Shown: piece after piece, positions 23,603 through 33,988 of the stretch
Layout of the letters: every line of letters begins with the position of its first letter
Position numbering within the stretch: the first letter of the stretch is position 1
Assembly: GCA_023213395.1 (NCBI GenBank)
Contig: CM041465.1
Coordinates: 113,777,741 to 113,841,740 of the forward strand
Length of the DNA stretch: 64,000 bases
Reading direction: 5' to 3'
From: Cycas panzhihuaensis
Lineage: Eukaryota; Cycadophyta
The notes under the pieces: model-generated
Seen by the model: only the letters and a program-made list of their open reading frames with translations
The model's database searches: none
Told to the model about the DNA's origin: nothing
Program-made: the position numbers and the translations under genes

Positions 23603-23860
23603 GTTACAACCCAGATAAAAAGTAGCAATTTGTAAATTAGAAGCAAAATTGTAACTTGAGAATAAAATAGTAAATGAAAAGTAGAGTCATGATAGTAATT
23701 TAGAGGCAAAATTGTGACTTAAATAAAAGATTTCAATATAATGTAAAATCAAAGATGCAAGCTATATATGAAGTTGTAACTTAGCTAGAACTAACGTAAT
23801 TTTGAGATGAAGTTGCCATCTAAACATAAGGAAAAGAAAGTTACAATTTAGATATGAGTA
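23603..23860. repeat. 19-bp minisatellite in element E, distal degenerate block
   Basis: Continuation of the minisatellite beyond the TRIM-like insertion. GTTACAACCCAGAT at the junction restores the unit broken at 23297. Units quickly lose register after about 23660 and end before 23900. Confidence 0.75.
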
Positions 23861-23939
23861 GGATAGGTCACAATAATAGGACACCAGTTGGAGTCAATAC
23901 CATTCGGTGGAAATTGGAAAGGAATCAAAGAAGGGAGAT

Positions 23940-25382
23940 TATGAGGGAGGTATTGATGTTAAATTGAGAATCCAAAAGTAAAGTTATTAATGGTGATGGT
24001 GACAAAGTGGCAAAAAAATAGTGACAACTGACAATCATATGTACCAAATTAAGTGGAGCACTACAAGGATGATAAGTGGTCTATATATATTAGACGAACG
24101 AGACATAGGTACATTGGGAGTTACAACCAAGTAATTGCAACCATGAATATAGTCATATGATGGTTTTGCATGGCATTATGGGAAATAAGAAGTGGATTTA
24201 AAGATGGACCACTAAGGTTTTTGAAGATGAATTAGAGGCATTTAAATGCAAAGGGAATTTTAAGAAAATCGAAGAATACAGTGCAACTGCAGATCAATTT
24301 ATAGGAGGGCAATGATGAAAAAATTAGGCATGAATGGTGGGACATGCTAGATGATGATCAAAGAAAGGTAATCTTAACAAAGGCTAGGTTCACCTAGTTT
24401 ATGTAAATAGGGTTATTTCCATCTGTAATAAACTTCTTAACAGACATGATTTAGCTTGTAGCTCAATAACCAGATATTCTAGGTGTATCAATAAAAGTTA
24501 TTACAGATATTTTAAGGTTACTAAATACAGGAAAAATAGTACCTAAAGATAAAAGAATTCTACAAGAGAGGGCAACAAAGGAATTGAATGCTGAAATTAT
24601 AGACATATCTACATCAAGCATCTAAGTTGCTAGTATTGTGGATAACTTAACATATTGAGTAGTACATTTCCTTTTTACAAGGGTAATATTGAGTTAGAAG
24701 AACTTATTTGTACCAACAAAAATGAGGATGACATTATTGTAAGTAACGAGGAGGAAATGTTTAATTAGGCAACATTTCTTAGAGGAAGATTCCTAAAGAA
24801 ACTTGCAAATATTAAAGCAAGACCTTAATCAGTTGAATTCTATCACCAGAGTCTATTCCAAGGATAATTGTACTCTCAATGTCCAAATATAAAGTTGCCT
24901 AAAAGATAATTAGGGGAATCAATAATGATGACTTGGATTAATCATTTTATACATAATGGAGAAACATGGTGAAGAGAGTTACAAGAAAGGATTTTTTCTT
25001 GATGAAGGCTTAGGGTAGTAATCCTTAGATGACACAGGTAGGGGATAAGGGAAGAAAGTGACAGCGGGAAGAGGTGACCCTACAGAAGAAGGAAGAAGAG
25101 GAGCAGAAGAAGGTGAGAAAGAAAGAGAAAATTAGAAAGAGAAAATAAAATATAGGAAGTGTATCAATGAAGGAGGAAGTAGTGGAGCAATAGCCAGCCC
25201 AACAAGCAAAAAATGTTCTTAACACTAAAGAAGAGAAGAGAAAGAGGAGAAAAAATACTGTAAAAAAGGTGAAAAAAGAGATGTTGGATATCTTGAATAA
25301 TAAGCTAGTCAAGGTGGATTTTGAATTTAATAATGAAGAATTAATAGAAGAAGAAATTGACCTAATGAAGTGTCATCCACAT
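23940..25382 (+). pseudogene. Element E extra 3' coding region, part 1
   Basis: Plus-strand coding relic downstream of pol. Readable patches include WTTKVFEDELEAFKCKGNF (about 24210), QRKVILTKARF (about 24360), GVSIKVITDILRLLNTGKI (about 24480) and a long Lys/Glu-rich segment (about 25030-25380) ending NNEELIEEEIDLMKCH. I do not recognise a family. Position (after integrase, before 3' LTR) matches the optional extra ORF of some Athila/Tat elements. Copia C interrupts it at 25383. The Phe/Ser-rich reading of the opposite strand (25312-25025) is a shadow. Confidence 0.6.
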
Positions 25383-25680
25383 TGAAAAGAGTAGATCTAT
25401 CCTTCATCTCCATGCACTAAACACAAAGGCAAACATGGGAGTAAGAGAGACTTAAGAGAAAGAGAGTGGCTCTCGCAAAATGGGGATGTAAGAATGAGCC
25501 TCCTCCATTGAGATTTTACTTTTATATTGAGAGAGGGAGCATTAGAGTTAGGTGAAATAAAATTATGCATAATATATATGAAAGTGCATTTCACTTAGGT
25601 GATCTAATTTAAAGTTTACTTAAGACCCTTCTTAGAAATAATCAACTAATGTAATGACCTTGTGACATTAACCCGTTTCA
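25383..25680 (-). repeat. Copy C left (3') LTR
   Basis: 298 bp, TGAAAAGAG...CCCGTTTCA, with TGAAA/TTTCA inverted ends. It aligns end to end with 32661-32956. Contains the family block GAGAGAGGGAGCATTAGAGTT. Confidence 0.95.
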
Positions 25681-26150
25681 ATATCCCACTTAATGGTAAA
25701 AGGTCATTTCATCCTATTTTATTCTATCCTATAAGGTATTTATTTGAGTCTCCTACAAAGTAAACTACTATGACATTTTTATGGGAAACCCTCATGGTGA
25801 AGAAAACCCATAGATTTTCTAATCTACTAACCTAGCTCAGGTAGCTCTTTAAATGAAGCTAGATAGCCAATCAGTATAATGAATCTTGTAGCTAAAATCT
25901 ATTGAGTCTCCATATACCATTTGGTCATCCCCCATGCCATTTCAATTTTTCACAGGTTCTAATTTCCTAAAATGATACAACCCTTATCCTTTTACACCCA
26001 TAAGGGATTTTCATGAATGGGATAGAGTAGAGACTTACTCTTGTCCTTTCATGCCCATAAGGGGTTTTCATAAATGAGAGAGAGTATGATGGTCATATTG
26101 TCATCTCTTTCAATTAGTCAAAATTGGAGGCCCTAAGGTTTCGTTTCCTT
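25681..26150 (-). repeat. Copy C 3' UTR with 57-bp direct repeat
   Basis: Non-coding stretch between the LTR and the end of pol, aligned along its length with 8062-8510 of B. The same unit containing CATAAGGG(A/G)TTTTCAT.AATG occurs twice at about 25987-26090. No open frame. Confidence 0.75.
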
Positions 26151-26159
26151 CAGAACTAT

Positions 26160-26638
26160 TTAAACTTCACCCTCTTTAGTTATTTAGTAAAGATATCAAC
26201 CACTTGATCTACTGTGGAGCAATACTCTAGTTGAATTGTACCGTCATAAACTAGTTCTCTAATCCTATGGACTTTCATACTTATATGTTTGGTATGATCA
26301 TGAAATACAAGATTTTTAGCCATTTGGATTATAGATTAATCATCTACATGTAATTTAGTAGAACTTGTTTGGGTGGCATTTAATATATTCAATAATTTTC
26401 TAAGCCATATCACCTCCTTGCTTGTCTCAAAAGTAGTAGTTAAGTCTGTAACTATCTTCTGTCCTCTGGATTTCCATGATATTGGTGTTGTTCTAAAAAA
26501 TGTTACATACCCAGATATAGATCTTCTTATGTCTTTATCTTTTGCAAAGTTTGAGTCTATGTATACATAAAGTTTAAATTCTACATTGGGTTCATATAAC
26601 AAACCATATTTACTGGTCATGTTCAGGTACCTCAACAC
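26160..26638 (-). pseudogene. Copy C RNase H and pol C-terminus
   Basis: Open 26638-26336 on minus: MLRYLNMTSKYGLLYEPN, YVYIDSNF (first Asp), SGYVTFFRTTPISWKSR, then KIVTDLTTTFETSKEVIWL. The SxVEAKY block with the catalytic Glu, present in B, is missing through a small deletion. HVDD holds the last Asp. The remaining tail to about 26160 is broken. Confidence 0.87.
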
Positions 26639-26653
26639 TTATATTGTAGCTTG

Positions 26654-27811
26654 TCAGTGATTCTGCTTAGGATTTATCATGAATCTTGCAAGAATAGTAA
26701 TAGAGTGTACAATATCTAGCCTTGTGTTGGTAGTATAGATGAGACTACCTATAAGTTGCTTGTAGAGTGTTGCATTTACCTCCCTAGTATTACCATCAAC
26801 TAATAGTTTAATATTAGGTTCCATAGGTATAGCAATTGGTCTACCACCTTCCAACTAAAACTTTATCAGAAGATTGTTAATATATTTTTCTTAGAAGAGA
26901 AAGATTTTACCATTCTTTTGAGTTACTTTAATTCCCAAGTAATATTTTATCAAATTGAGGTTAGAGAATTTAAAAGTTTTAACAAGTTCCTTCTTTAGTA
27001 AATTGATTACCTGTTCAATATTCCTTATTATTACTATATCATCCACAAATATTAAGAGGTAAGTGACTTTATTATTTTGGTACTTGATGACTAATATTAC
27101 ATCAATATCTTGATAGTCACAAACCTCATATCCATGTTGCCTCATTCTTTTAAACAACTTAATAAACCAAGTACGAGGGGCTTGTTTTAGGCCATACAAG
27201 GACTTTCTGAGCCTCCAAACCTTATGTTGTTGATCAACAATCTCGTATCCTTCTAACTGAACCATGTAAATTTCTTCTTTAAGGTCACCATTGAAAAATA
27301 CAATCTTAACATCAAGTTAGTGGATTTTCTAACTCTATTGAGTAGCCAAAGCTATAATAGTTCTGATTGTAGGCTACTTGGCTATAGGAGCAAAGATTTT
27401 AGTGTAGTTGATACCTTCCCTTTACATGAATCCTTTTGCTACCAACCTTGCCTTATGTTTTTCTAAGGTGCCATCTAATCTGTACTTGTTTTTAAACACC
27501 CATTTATTTTGAACTACCTTTCTTCTAAATGGTAGATCAACAAGCTCCTATGTATCATTGTTGATAAGAGATTGTTGCTTATCATTGAAACCATTTCTCC
27601 AAGTTATATGCTTTACAAATTCTTGGTACATTAGAGGCTCTTCATTAAGAGCAAGATATAGTTCTACTAGTTCAAGCTCTATGGAAAGTGATTCATACAT
27701 CCTTGCTTTATGGGAACTTCTAGTGCTAGTTTTGACTACCTCATCTGGTCGTATATCCTTGTGTAGATAGTAGGCTTCATGAAAACCTTGAGTTGGGAAT
27801 GAGGTTTTCAT
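26654..27811 (-). pseudogene. Copy C reverse transcriptase
   Basis: Best preserved RT of the family. From 27811: HKDIRPDEVVK, then NKWVFKNKYR, LEKHKARLVAKGF, LDVK, GDLKEEIYMVQLEGY, KSLYGLKQAPRTW and FVDDIVII at about 27036-27052 with both Asp intact. YYLGIKV ends the palm and TLYKQLIGSLIYTTNTRLDI lies at 26760. Only a handful of stops occur between 26890 and 27550, several of them TAG for Gln. Confidence 0.92.
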
Positions 27812-27835
27812 TTCTACAACCTCTTGGTCTTTGTT

Positions 27836-28080
27836 TTAATCTTGAAAAGGATCATATGAAATGTTAGGCATGGAGGAAGTTGATGACACTGGAGAAGATG
27901 GGTCAACCACTGATATTACACAAGATGGTCCTTTTACTATGGATTTTTCTTTGTCAACTTGGCTATTTGAAAATGATGGTGTTGGATATGTACATATTAG
28001 TTGGGAGTCATAGCTTATATCCTCTAGGGCTCTATCATCAAATTCCAAGATGTTGAGCATCTTCCCCACTGAATTTTTGG
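27836..28080 (-). pseudogene. Copy C pol linker
   Basis: Open 28069-27836 on minus. Acidic, Ser/Pro-rich: DDRALED, then QVDKEKSIVKGPS and SSPVSSTSSMPN. It is homologous to the A linker but without A's tandem VDKGK duplication. It joins integrase to RT in the polyprotein. Confidence 0.65.
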
Positions 28081-28189
28081 AATCTAGACATCAAATTTAG
28101 TAACATCATTAAGTTGGTATGAAGGTATCTTAGAGTCAAGTCTGAGTAATTGATATTTAGTATCTATAAATATAACATCTCTAGTGATG

Positions 28190-28930
28190 ATAGTTTTGCA
28201 TTGTGAAGGTATAAAAAGCTTATATCCCTTTTTGTCCATAGGGTATTCAACAAAGATGCCTTTCAGGGCTCTATCTTAGAGCTTGTTTCTGTGTTCTTCT
28301 AGAATGTGAGCATAACAAGTAGAGCTATAAATTTTGAAGTGGGAGATAGAGGGGGTTTTTCTATACCATATTTCATGTAGAGACGGGCTAAGCTTGGAGG
28401 GACTAATAGTGTTAATGCACTACACGGCAGTCTAGATAGCCTCATCCCAAAGATAAACAAGGATATTTTTATATACCAACATAGCACGAGCTATATTCAT
28501 GATGGTCCTATTCATGCACTTAACAACACCATTTTGTTAGGGTGTACCTACAACAGTGGTATAATGTTTGATTCCATATAGATGTAGGTATGATTTAAAC
28601 TTATTAGATGTGTGCTTGCCATCACTATTAGTCCTGAGTATTTTTATCTTGAATCCAAATTTATTTTCCACATGGGCCTTGAAATCTTAAAACATAGAAA
28701 AAGCTTCATCTTTCTTTACAAGAAAAGCAACTCATACTTTCTTGATAAAATCATCAATAAAAGTAATCTAGTACCACTTTTATTTGAGAGAAGGGATGGG
28801 CATAAGACCATATATATCTGAGTGTATAAGCTACAAAGATTGGCTAGATTTCCACTAACTAATAGGAAAGGGTTGTCTTTGAGATTTGGTAATGATACAT
28901 GGTTCATATTTGAAGGGCATAGAGGAGAGC
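28190..28930 (-). pseudogene. Copy C integrase
   Basis: Decayed copia integrase aligned with A. GTP(stop)QNGVVKCMNR at about 28505-28550 carries Lys (28519-28521) at the catalytic Glu and Cys at the next Arg, the same two changes as in A. The C-terminal FxGSxCYAHI region lies near 28310. Frameshifts break the Asp-containing half. Confidence 0.8.
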
Positions 28931-28979
28931 CTAGGCATACTAGTAAGAGTGGCCTCTAGTTCTCTTAAATGATTAATTT

Positions 28980-29465
28980 TGATATAGCCCATATGAGCAT
29001 GCCATAGGGCCACTTAGGATAACTTTTAAGGAGTTAGGGTTGTGGTAAAACCTGAGTCATCATCACCATAGTTAACTTCAGAGGATGATAAGCTAGTTAG
29101 TTAAAAATATTTGCAATCAAGAATTATAGTTATAACCATAGCATTTGAAGGAGGATGAATGACATAGAGAGTTTGATTATTTATAGTTACACTCAGACTA
29201 AATCCATAAGAGACAAGGGTAGATAGGGAGAGCATGTTTTGCTTTAGAGTAAGAATATATAAAACATCAACAAGGGTAAAATATAGAAGGCCTAGGAGTT
29301 TCAGACAAATAGTTCTAAGTCCTTTGACTAGATAAGATAATTTGTTAGCCATGTGTACAACACCACAAACTTCAAAGTCAAGATCCTAAACAAATTAGCG
29401 ATGACAAGTCATATGTTGTGTTGATCCAGTATTTATGATCCAAGATAAAGTATTTGAGGTGGTAC
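28980..29465 (-). pseudogene. Copy C pre-integrase domain and protease
   Basis: The protease active site reads SWIINTGSTQHMTCHR at about 29397-29445 on minus, with Asp of DTGS changed to Asn. The part down to 28980 includes LLYFTLVDVLYI and LKQNMLSLSTLVSYGF, the standard GAG-pre-integrase block that follows protease in copia. Confidence 0.85.
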
Positions 29466-30637
29466 TATTTGCAAATACAAGTGGTGAAGGCAAAAGTAAA
29501 TAAGCATATCCACAATGAGCCTCAATATACTTAGTGGATCTATAAACAACATTTGATAAAGTCATCCCAATTCTTTGAAGGTATGTATGAGCAAATTGTG
29601 TTCTACCAAAAGAATCTTCAATAGAAGTATTATCATCATTATGTGTACCATGGTGTTGTTGATAGCTTAGTAGTTTTATAATTTTTGGCATAGTGTCCTT
29701 TCCTATTATATCTTTAGTATATAATTATTTGATTTTCAGTGCTATAAGAAGTATTAGGCTAGTTAAATTACCTTTGATTACTAGATCTAGGTCCAGGTTG
29801 ATTATTTTGGCCTTAACCTTGAGACTATTTTTGTTGGAGTTGAGGAGCTTATTGACTAAGAGGACATTGTCCTTATTATCTACCTCTTCCTCTTTCATAA
29901 GAATTACCACCTTTATGAGAGTATTGACCTTGAGTTTTGATATAAAAAAGATTTCCTTCCACTTTGAAAGTAGCATCAACTGGATTTGATGTAGTGGCAA
30001 AGTTGGTATTAAAAGTCTTATCAAATTTAATGAACTTATCAGCAAGAGCCTAAAAGTTTAGGGTCTTCAAAGTGCCATTAGATTGATAACTTCTAAGCAG
30101 ATTTTTATAATCTAGGATATGGAGATATGACTGAATCAAGAAAGTCCATGTAATGCATTAAGTTTTGAAATCTTTGTCAATGGCTTGCTTGATTGGACGA
30201 AGGAGATTGATTGTCTCACTTACATATCCTTTTTGTATTTTTAATTTATTCATCTTCAGCACTAAGTGAACAAATTTTAAGTCTGATTTAGTGTCAAAGT
30301 TCTTCTTAAGAACTTCAAGAACTTTCCATGTTGTATCATGTACAGCTTCATCAATGAGATTATGTAGGGAATAATCAGTGACAAGAAATATCCCTGTACT
30401 AATTTTATCATCATTAACTTCCTATTAGCAGTTTGCTGCAACTTCAGTAGGAGTAGTCAAAGAACCTCCTCTAGAGGCAGCTCTAATAGCTATATCTACA
30501 ACAAATACTATAGGTTTCAAGTGATCTCTCTAAAGGCCTTCATACTTTGCAGTATTTCTAATACCAATGAACCACATGTCCCAATTTTCTTTCCCTTCAA
30601 GAATGAAATTCACATTTTACTTGAACTATAAAGGCAT
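29466..30637 (-). pseudogene. Copy C gag
   Basis: Start ATG at 30637 (MPL, stop, FK: same frame as MSSQFKK in A). The body is frame-broken, with DVSEVEE-like and Arg/Gly-rich stretches near 29880-30050. The zinc knuckle near 29700-29720 has lost all Cys to Tyr (Y-stop-R-Y-NRKGHYAKNY). A Gln/His-rich segment (29691-29600) links gag to protease. Confidence 0.8.
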
Positions 30638-32646
30638 GGTGTCTTTTGAGAAGGGAAAAAATGAATAAGGTACTATAAAAGTGATGGTAATAAATGAGCA
30701 ATTACTATTTATAAATGGGAGATGTAATGAAGTAGTGTAATAGAAGGACGAAAAAGTGAGAATGGTTACTCAAAGATGAAGGGAGCAACTTAGAGAAAAG
30801 TTACCAACACTTATGATAAATATTAACTTGATATAGTAGGAATATATGAAGTACTATGATGAAAATTAGCTACTAATACTTGTAGAAAATATTAACCTAG
30901 CATAGTAGGAATATAAAAAGTACTATAATTATGATTAAACTATGGATCACTTTTTACAAATAAGTAAGTGATCAATATATAAGATTATAGGCCAATGTGG
31001 AAGTTGACATCATTGGGTGTACATAACTTAAAACTCAAATGTAAGATATGTAATCAACCTAATAACCTCTAACTTATGTATAACATATAGTTGAGGTTGT
31101 TGAAAGGATGCCTAGGCTTCTAGTAGAATTAAGTTGGCTTTCACCTATAATACCTGTAATTATACTTGGTGATTAAATCTAAGTCACAACAGAGCCTAGG
31201 TCCTCCCAATCCTCACCCAGTTCACCAATGAGCAGCTATATACCTCGTCTAAAGAGTTGTACATGCATACCCATCACTATGATGAATATTGGATTAGGTT
31301 TATTTTAATCTTATATTAAAGTTTTAGTTTTTCTGACTAGTTATCAGGATGATCCCTAATTGAGGCACAATGGTATGGCTAACCAAACCTCACCAATATT
31401 CCAGTTCAGTCCAGTCTCAACTTGAAACCCACATCTCCTTTATGGAATGGCATTCTACTAACTTAGGTATCTCAACCTTGGTGAGTGTATGAATAGGTAT
31501 AAGATGGTGGAAAATAATGTATGTAATGTGTTCCTTTTAGGGAGAGTAAAAAGATTATCGAATTTGCATCAAATGTACATATAACTGAAAATAGAATGCT
31601 TTCTTAGAGTGTCTTTAGAGTGCTTGTTTGAAGTGATTTTGGAATGCTAAAATATGATGTTAATAAATAAGTAAGGACACTAGATATTTCTCTAATCCAG
31701 GTGTTTTTTTAGTCACTTTTACAATGGGCTTTTAAGCCTTATGAAAAGAAGGAAGAAAATTTCTTCATTTTTTTTAGTAAAAAAATTAAAAAAAGTAGTC
31801 TTCACTAAAACATCAATAACCTTCTACCAAGATAACAAAAATGAAGTGTTAGTTTTTATGCTACACACTAGACTCAAACTTCATCTTTAGGAAGTGGAAG
31901 TGGAATTAGGTCCAAATGAGTTTTGAAAAATTTTTAGCAGTGCTACAATGTTGGTAAAATGTGTTTTTCTATAATTCTTACTAAAAATAACTATTATTCA
32001 CTAAAACAGCAATAACTTTATCATATGACAACAAAATTGGGTGCTAACTTTTGTTCTAGAAACTAGACTCAGAGCCTCATCTTTACTAATTACAATTAGG
32101 TCAATTAGAGCTCTGTAGAAGATGTTGGATACCTATGAAGTTCAATAAGCAAATTTTATTTCTGTAGAAATTTTAGCTTACTAATATCTCATTAACACAT
32201 GATACCATATAAAATTTCCATTATTTTTTATCACCAGGGTCCCAATATGGGTGAGGTAAGAGCATACAATAACGGATATTTTAAGTAGCTCTAAATTCTT
32301 TAAAAAACATGAGTACAACCTCCCCTTACAATCATTCTTCTAAAAGCTAAAAAAACATTGGCAACATTTCCCCTTGTTAAATGGACAAAAGGTGGGGAAA
32401 GAAAAGAAGAATGAGATAGCATAAATGGCCACAAAGGATTGTGATCCTTGGTCCTTACAACTCCTTATATTGCGCTTCCAAACCTACAAAATAGAAAGGG
32501 AAAATAAACAATACTAAATATGCTATGATAAGAACTTAAAAATATTTCTAAATCTAATTTCACAATCTTCTTCGCCATATGGATTGTGGGGGAGAAGGAA
32601 GTGATGGATTCATTACAAGTGTAAGTGAGGAATATAAAGCAACTAA
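30638..32646 (-). other. Copy C leader between PBS and gag
   Basis: 2.0 kb, no supported gene. Its core (31060-31560) is shared with A and B, including ACCTCTAACTTATG and CAGCTATATACCTC. Alignment with B is nearly continuous, so this leader is a fixed part of the family. Confidence 0.65.
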
Positions 32647-32658
32647 GCTCTGATATTA
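32647..32658 (-). promoter_or_regulatory. Copy C primer-binding site
   Basis: GCTCTGATATTA, two bases inside the 5' LTR. It is the tRNA-iMet complement GCTCTGATACCA with CC changed to TT after insertion. Compare the intact site in B. Confidence 0.88.
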
Positions 32659-32660
32659 CA

Positions 32661-32956
32661 TGAAAATAATGGATCTATACTTCATCTCCATGTACTAAAC
32701 ACAAAGACAAACATGGGAGCAAGAGAGACTTGAGAGAAAGAGTAGCTCTCACAAAATGGAGAGATAAGAATGAGCCTTCTCCATTGAGCTTTTATTTTTA
32801 TATTGAGAGAGGGAGCATTAGAGTTAGATGAATTAAAATTACACATAATGCACATGAAAGTGCATTTCACTTAAGTGATGTAATTTAAAATTCACTTAAG
32901 AACCTTTTTAGAAATAATCAACTAATGTAATGACCTTGTGACATTAACATGTTTCA
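32661..32956 (-). repeat. Copy C right (5') LTR
   Basis: 296 bp, TGAAAATAATGG...CATGTTTCA, followed by target duplication CACAT. It pairs with 25383-25680. Confidence 0.95.
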
Positions 32957-33622
32957 CACATAACGTGGCATATTAGAAAATTTCATTTCTGGCAAAGGTT
33001 ATTTGGAATTTGGTGACTGAGTTAGAGGTTAGAAATAAGAGATACCCCCCATATATGATGAGAATCTAGAAGGTAGAGGACCAGTTAGCTGCTTGTGAAG
33101 TAAAACTATAATTTTTTATCAAGTTCATTATGCATTGGGTAGGTGATACCTCCCATGTGGAGGATCTGGTACTAACCTTTGGCACTCAGTTTGATGAACA
33201 GGTTCCACTAGGTTTAGAGAAGGTGATTCAGAAGTTGGGTGCTTGGATAATATAGACACAACAAGATGCATAATATGCAAACCATTTCTAGTCAATGATT
33301 AAGTCCCTATGTTAGGATCTGTTGTCCATGGAAATGAGGAGTAAGCTAAAATAGGAGATTAAATAATTGTATTCGAGAGAAAAACTAATAATGGCTCAAT
33401 TATAGCCATTACATAATGTATTGATTCTATATGACCATTGTAATAAATAGGGAATAAATCCACCTTATATAGTGTATAGACCTGATCCACAGTGGATCTA
33501 AGATGAAATAGGAAGGATAAAGAGGGACAGAGAAAATTGAATTACTATGTTTTTTTTATTTCTTTCATTTCGAATTTTGATCTTACAAGTAGGAATACTT
33601 GTAAGTTTTATGAAGAGAGAGA
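32957..33622 (+). pseudogene. Element E extra coding region, part 2, and polypurine tract
   Basis: Sequence of E resumes after copia C. Readable plus-strand patches are HIRKFHFWQRLFGIW (about 32975), VEDLVLTFGTQFDEQVPLGLEKVIQKLGAW (about 33150-33250) and VYRPDPQWI (about 33475). The family is unknown. The purine run GAAGAGAGAGA at about 33612-33622 next to the LTR is the polypurine tract. Confidence 0.6.
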
Positions 33623-33988
33623 TGTGTGCTGTAGTTAAGTTACAACTCTTTTATTTATAGTTATAATAGTTACAACTAACTCAAAATCATAATGAATATA
33701 AATACCATAATGTAAAGAATGTAGAGGGAGAGAATTTTCTAGAAAGAGTTGTAGTACTCTAGTCATCATCGTACAAAATGAGGTTAGCTACAATTCTGTG
33801 TCTGTTGTAAAGGTCCATCTCTATATGTACTATTCTAGGTTAGCTTTGGTTATGAGAGAACCAAATAAACCCATCATAATGCAATGATAATGGTTCTTGT
33901 GCTTCCATGTATATACCATGTACTTGGTGAATGATTGCAATCAATTGACTTCCTATGTTTGTTTCCTTATGAGAGTTCGGTTATAGCA
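33623..33988 (+). repeat. Element E right (3') LTR
   Basis: About 366 bp from TGTGTGCTGTAG to GGTTATAGCA, aligned with 15717-16083 at roughly 85 % by eye. Confidence 0.88.

Larger units (their letters stand above)
25383..32956 (-). mobile_element. Ty1/copia retrotransposon copy C, complete
   Basis: Complete minus-strand copia inserted in element E, flanked by the perfect target duplication CACAT (25378-25382 and 32957-32961). It has LTRs of 298 and 296 bp, a tRNA-iMet primer site next to the right LTR, a 2-kb leader, then gag, protease, integrase, RT, RNase H and 3' UTR. The LTRs differ at about 31 positions by my count (about 10 %), less than those of host element E, as nesting requires. 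All genes carry stops. Confidence 0.96.
15717..33988 (+). mobile_element. Ty3/gypsy retrotransposon E with nested insertions
   Basis: Plus-strand gypsy element bounded by matching LTRs (15717-16083 and 33623-33988). Order: primer-binding site, gag with two zinc knuckles, protease, RT, RNase H, integrase, a 19-bp minisatellite, an extra coding region, polypurine tract, LTR. Copia C (7574 bp) and a 305-bp TRIM-like element are inserted in it, so E itself is about 10.4 kb. LTRs differ at roughly 54 of 367 positions by eye (about 15 %). There is no chromodomain. The decayed tRNA-Asp-like primer site and the extra 3' coding region point to the Tat/Athila side of plant gypsy elements, but lineage is not secure. 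The flanking pentamers GATAT and CATAG match at only three positions. Confidence 0.9.

Noticed and set aside
25025-25312. Minus-strand Phe/Ser/Leu-rich 95-codon frame, membrane-like
   Set aside because: Exact antisense of a Lys/Glu-rich stretch in the element E extra coding region. Composition follows from AAG/GAA codons.
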